Shown piece after piece: positions 61,601-64,000 of a stretch of 64,000 nt of DNA (position 1 is the stretch's first letter; each line of letters starts with the position of its first letter). A program made the position numbers and the translations under genes. The stretch lies in contig DATLYE010000017.1 in assembly GCA_035575135.1 (NCBI GenBank), positions 1 to 64,000 of the forward strand. Direction: 5' to 3'. This DNA comes from JANWXD01 sp035575135. GTDB taxonomy: Bacteria; Acidobacteriota; Terriglobia; Bryobacterales; Bryobacteraceae. Under the pieces are notes generated by a model. It was not told the DNA's origin. It saw nothing but the letters and a program-made list of their open reading frames with translations, and ran no database searches.

Positions 61601-62458
61601 TTGTCCATGGCCGCCGTGCCGGGACAATCCTACACGTGGAAGATGAACGTGCAGGGGAAGGTGGACATCAAGCGGCTGCCGATCATTGCATGGTCGGGGC
61701 ATTATCTGCTGCGCGACATCAGTGGGCCGGGCAGCCGGATCAGCGACGCGACGCCGTGGACTTACTGCTACGCGTACCGGGCGGGGGAGTGCGTGGCGGG
61801 CTCTTCTGCGGGAGAGTTTTTCGTTTCGGCGCCTAATTCCACGAGCGGCAACGCTTGCCCGGGGTTCGATCAGTTCAAGGACGTCAACGCGGTGCCGTGT
61901 GCGGTCTCCGGGGGCATCTACATGTCGTGGAGCGTGCAGAAACTGCTGGATCCCTACCCGGGTCTGACACGCAAGCTGACGATAGGGTTTACGGGGCACG
62001 GGCGCCAGATTCCGTTCGGGCGGACGGACTCGATGCCGGAAGGCAAGTGGGTGCGCGTGCCGGCTTACTGGCTGGATGGGGTACGGAGCGATTTCCTGCT
62101 GGCCAAAGTGCCGGCGGTGGATCCCGTGGACACGGTGGATCGCAGCCGGTTTCAGATGGTGCGGGTGAAGTTGCCAGGCGTCACGAATGCGACGCATGCC
62201 GTGGTGGACTTCGGCTACGAGGAGTTCGGGCGCCCGACCGACTTTTACTGCACGACGCGGCGCGAGGCCTGCACGGTTCCGGGGCTGGCGCCGTTCTCCT
62301 ACGCCTCTGAGCCGGTGAGTCCGGCGGCGTGCTCGGGCGGGTGCACGATTGACGTGCCGGCGCTTCCGCAGAAAGTTCTCTATTATCGGGCGCGGTATCT
62401 GGATGCGAGCGGGCGTACGGTGCTCACCTGGCCGGTACAGGCGGTGGCGGTTTACTGA
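58643..62458 (+). CDS. Giant secreted protein, paralogue of the 49693 product without the glycosidase domain
   Basis: 1271 residues: signal peptide MRRRFWFVWPVMPLAAQ, then almost at once the large module shared with the 49693 product (LSYTAPNAAPCTIEVSESP, SIDWTPAGRDKEYVDPMTG, CLSMDSGQSC, APTCPRNLCTI, SEETGESRLVAVPWHD, WWPCPWDSNRSTFAGQTIQVGDVV, TPWTYCYAYRAGEC, VDFGYEEFGRPTDFYCTTRR) and the same ending YYRARYLDASGRTVL. Colinear over the whole length with few gaps. ATG 58643 follows GGGAG; earlier in-frame codons lack signal character. I do not recognise the family. Multiple conserved Cys pairs and Trp-rich stretches suggest a rigid surface or secreted protein. Confidence 0.75.
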   Translation: MRRRFWFVWPVMPLAAQVTGLQVTGVTNTQAVLSYTAPNAAPCTIEVSESPTYTPVVHDVNGNLFPGADSDGSRNLASGRSRVVVIGKRRSDKAQDGRLYSRALAADTDHYVRVTCGSSQAVTQFRTKTIAWGDTSSEPPPFHPAGFGNYGWPSIDWTPAGRDKEYVDPMTGVKLKLMAWPGAGTGGRGEAVVHQDLWWDWQGAWTNAQGIRSGGAAELAATTRANAPIFVGIEPRPGVNIPYEGTGAGNYAINWTIDDVGLRIYGSGTDGNPANRTIQVCLSMDSGQSCHSPAVSVTLPQGRAADNGVFPQSYPTPMFASWGIQPLRRGVDWPKGEGTVDVSGNTVTLKNVNTQTMFLKSWPAGTKIWIGGSAPTCPRNLCTIASVQSHSQLTIQESLNLSGATYKALNFGYRIWKTTNAGTVSVSIRKAIAWSKTTQQWAGGSRRKCSEVPTTTNVDRDGNPLGAPLRGYLCVVPQNPAIDGTPPLWWVSEETGESRLVAVPWHDIARYGPGTTLSQDKMRPGQAGFNGQTVRFDRTDGRVFYAVMETNSGKWSIFKVRYTGDFREFKPGYPSENQRPVPPLEWENLTKPSQNRDIWSQIDAYGHPEWDPNKFGYPRVAYSADSGAIVMPLNTGGQDSPCWMFIFGLDGNLIRMLNSWGGAPWNGVNDPDIRWMGCHSMDGRAIPPMGATPGFTTMSTVNGGSPGIRNNTRLLGGPFESRVIAVKRANGWDTQNTSVSATIGDASYDPNCPSDIPAVWQKWGATGKNCLTMRIAGEPCSAYATDKEKTWWPCPWDSNRSTFAGQTIQVGDVVRDAANDNSEMLLVVRKIVRAVNDIELVTVRRYDRFRGLGSVPCTVQSHANGWSIRPSPHWCHWVYLYYVSVGPQPQNILETGIYGHADTGPGATPGTIRQVGGGAWKPSLAVLESLGKNNALIQRLPGAAFDGVAGAAGGLQTYPSLAQYNATGANRNWMLDNHHIEAAGWGLSMAAVPGQSYTWKMNVQGKVDIKRLPIIAWSGHYLLRDISGPGSRISDATPWTYCYAYRAGECVAGSSAGEFFVSAPNSTSGNACPGFDQFKDVNAVPCAVSGGIYMSWSVQKLLDPYPGLTRKLTIGFTGHGRQIPFGRTDSMPEGKWVRVPAYWLDGVRSDFLLAKVPAVDPVDTVDRSRFQMVRVKLPGVTNATHAVVDFGYEEFGRPTDFYCTTRREACTVPGLAPFSYASEPVSPAACSGGCTIDVPALPQKVLYYRARYLDASGRTVLTWPVQAVAVY

Positions 62459-62540
62459 AAAAAGCGGGAGTTCGTCGAGGTGGTGCGGTATGCGCACCGC
62501 ACAGCGCCGGGATTTTCCAAGCGTGGGCGGCCCGGGAAGC

Positions 62541-63935
62541 TCACGCCGCGCGGGTGCCGGCGTCCACTCCGCTACGAGGCGCCTGCTGCGGCCCGGGAGC
62601 TTGTGTGCGCCGCCTGCTTCGCCAGTCCCAAACGGCGTAACAAGAGAGCAGCAGAATGGTCCATTCAATAGGGTACCGGTAGCGGCCACTGACCTGGATG
62701 ACGTAGTAGGTGAGGGGGTAGGCCACCCAGTCGCCGAGAAACAGTAAGCCGAGAAAGCGGTTCTGCGCAACCATCCGGACAAGGCCCCAGACGCCGACGA
62801 AGACCATGGGGAACAAGATCATGTTGCGCCACCGGCGCGTCATCCCGGGATAGAACCAGAAATATCGAAATCGTTGCAAGGAGAGGATCGCGAAGCGTGC
62901 GGGGTTCCGGCGGATCCAATCGAGGGCTTCGCCCAATCTCTGCCTGTTATACTCCACTTCGCCGACAGCGCGGATCCTGGCCCTGTGTTTCTCGCTCCCG
63001 GAGGGATGGCGGCCGAGCCACTGTCCGAGGGCGTCGGTGTCATCCGAGATGATCTCATGGGCGAGTATTGGAGATGCGGAATCGTGATTACTCACGGCTA
63101 ACTCCAACCCTGCGTTGCTCCGCACGAATATCCACGCTCCAAGCTGCCTGCGGTTACGAAGGGTCCACGGCAAGAGCGCCAGGCTCACGCCGACGAGCAT
63201 GACTGCTACGCGGCGGAACACCCGGAGGGCGTGGCGTCCCGGTATTCTCCGCGCGAGGACGCCGGTCCAGAACAGGCACACCGGAAGCAGGGCGGGGTCC
63301 ACATGAAAGGCAGCTCCCCAAGCTGCTCCGTAGGCGAGCCACCGAGTTGGGGAAGCCGGGCCGGCACTGAACCAGCCGAGGGTCAGCAGATGCATGGTGA
63401 TCCAGGTGAGGGCCTTGAGTTGTGCCCCGCCGGCGCTGATCATCAACTCGCTGAGGAGGCGCAAGGGCACGAGCGCACTCGCAAGGCCAGCGGCGGCGCC
63501 CACCGAGATCGGGAGGCCGGCCACGGCGGCCAGTACGGGCAGCAAAGCACAGGCGAGGCTGGCAAGAAGGGCATTCAAGATGATGCACGCCCGGCGGCCT
63601 TCCGAACCGGTGCCGGCTGCGCGGAAGGCGAGGCTGAGAAGAAACGGGTAGGCGGGCGCGGAGTGTGCCGTGGGTCCGGTGGGGCTCCCGTAGGGATTCG
63701 CAAAGTCCCCGGTGGCGGCCACGTTCCGCGCGATGTTCTCCCATTCCCCCTGCGGGTCCGGCCGCTCGTGGAGGTCCCAGACGACGATGGCCGCGAGCCG
63801 CAGGGCCAGCGCCATCAAAAAGACGATGAGAGCCAGGGATGCAGGACTTGCTGCCAGCTGACGGAGCCATACGGTGCCAAGGCGCAGCGAGCATTGCCGA
63901 GATGGCTCTGGCCGACTGGTCACCCGCACTATCAC
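62541..63935 (-). CDS. GT39-like membrane glycosyltransferase
   Basis: A polytopic protein of about 464 residues. The first membrane helix (SLALIVFLMALALRLAAIVVW) precedes DLHERPDPQGEWENIARNVAATGDF, the acidic first loop seen in GT-C transferases, followed by SAPAYPFLLSLAFRAAG. About eight more hydrophobic stretches, LLPWTLRNRRQLGAW and the loop FVRSNAGLELAVSNH follow. The same WTLRN/SNAG-type motif pair occurs in the 57250 gene (WVVRN/TGAGVTFHGANN), so they are distant paralogues. Start is uncertain: GTG 63935, 63929 or 63923; a promoter just upstream favours these over the frame start at 63980. Confidence 0.8.
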   Translation of the reverse strand: MIVRVTSRPEPSRQCSLRLGTVWLRQLAASPASLALIVFLMALALRLAAIVVWDLHERPDPQGEWENIARNVAATGDFANPYGSPTGPTAHSAPAYPFLLSLAFRAAGTGSEGRRACIILNALLASLACALLPVLAAVAGLPISVGAAAGLASALVPLRLLSELMISAGGAQLKALTWITMHLLTLGWFSAGPASPTRWLAYGAAWGAAFHVDPALLPVCLFWTGVLARRIPGRHALRVFRRVAVMLVGVSLALLPWTLRNRRQLGAWIFVRSNAGLELAVSNHDSASPILAHEIISDDTDALGQWLGRHPSGSEKHRARIRAVGEVEYNRQRLGEALDWIRRNPARFAILSLQRFRYFWFYPGMTRRWRNMILFPMVFVGVWGLVRMVAQNRFLGLLFLGDWVAYPLTYYVIQVSGRYRYPIEWTILLLSCYAVWDWRSRRRTQAPGPQQAPRSGVDAGTRAA

Positions 63936-63946
63936 GAGCGAGTGTA

Positions 63947-63975
63947 ATTCTACTGCGAATCCTACTAAGTGGCAA
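63947..63975 (-). promoter_or_regulatory. Promoter of the GT39-like gene
   Basis: On the minus strand TTGCCA (63975-63970) and TAGAAT (63952-63947) are 17 bases apart, a good sigma-70 match in a locally AT-rich patch. Transcription would start near 63940, close to the GTG start candidates, so the message would have a very short leader. Confidence 0.6.
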
Positions 63976-64000
63976 GACACTGATATAACTGCCCAGGGTC

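Overview
The window is a high-GC bacterial chromosome segment. It most likely comes from an acidobacterium of the Bryobacteraceae/Solibacter type. This is inferred from the gene families: a PSD1/DUF1549/DUF1553 cytochrome next to a DUF1501 protein, a VWFA-related protein of the acidobacterial type, a DUF1844 protein, Tat-exported Gfo/Idh/MocA oxidoreductases, and a matrixin-type protease with an IPT-like tail. No rRNA, tRNA, CRISPR array or insertion sequence was recognised.

Layout. Positions 1-1858 hold ilvB (minus strand, cut by the window edge) behind what reads as a complete translation-dependent attenuator: promoter, 45-codon leader peptide rich in Ile/Val/Leu, competing hairpins and a terminator. 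Positions 1859-7338 hold a secreted metalloprotease with a small exported partner, and a MocA oxidoreductase with a TIM-barrel isomerase. Positions 7458-10894 are the vitamin B6 block pdxR-pdxS-pdxT plus a low-molecular-weight phosphatase/arsenate-reductase-like gene. Positions 10917-18648 are a long minus-strand series of five glycosyltransferases, alr, an SDR enzyme and a ThuA protein, probably for envelope polysaccharide and peptidoglycan. Positions 18696-25802 contain cutA, an FtsB-like divisome gene, the PSD1/DUF1501 pair, a coiled-coil gene with a frame break, and a NARKSTGPRTPEGK-type protein.

Positions 25803-33849 hold pyrR-pyrB-pyrC, then argF-argG-argH-argR with a MocA gene after argR. 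A near-perfect ARG box lies over the argF start, so the last gene of the arginine operon probably represses the first. Positions 33886-46941 are mostly housekeeping on the plus strand: DUF1844, MBL hydrolase, ribF, aldolase, cmk, aspartate kinase, VWA protein, acyl-CoA carboxylase carboxyltransferase, a second MBL hydrolase, purB and an orphan receiver protein. They are interrupted at 37.1-39.0 kb by a lower-GC two-gene island: an OLD/ABC-like ATPase overlapping a small protein with a PD-(D/E)xK-like signature, a candidate defence module.

Positions 47241-63935 form an exported-protein locus: a phage-tail-fibre-like repeat protein, two giant paralogous secreted proteins sharing a module of about 1,245 residues (one carries an added glycosidase-like domain), a membrane alkaline-phosphatase-superfamily enzyme, and two multi-spanning glycosyltransferase-39-like proteins.

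The strongest candidates for undescribed biology are the ilvB attenuator in this lineage, the ATPase/nuclease-like island, and the giant secreted paralogues. All functional calls come from reading motifs and context; no database search was run.
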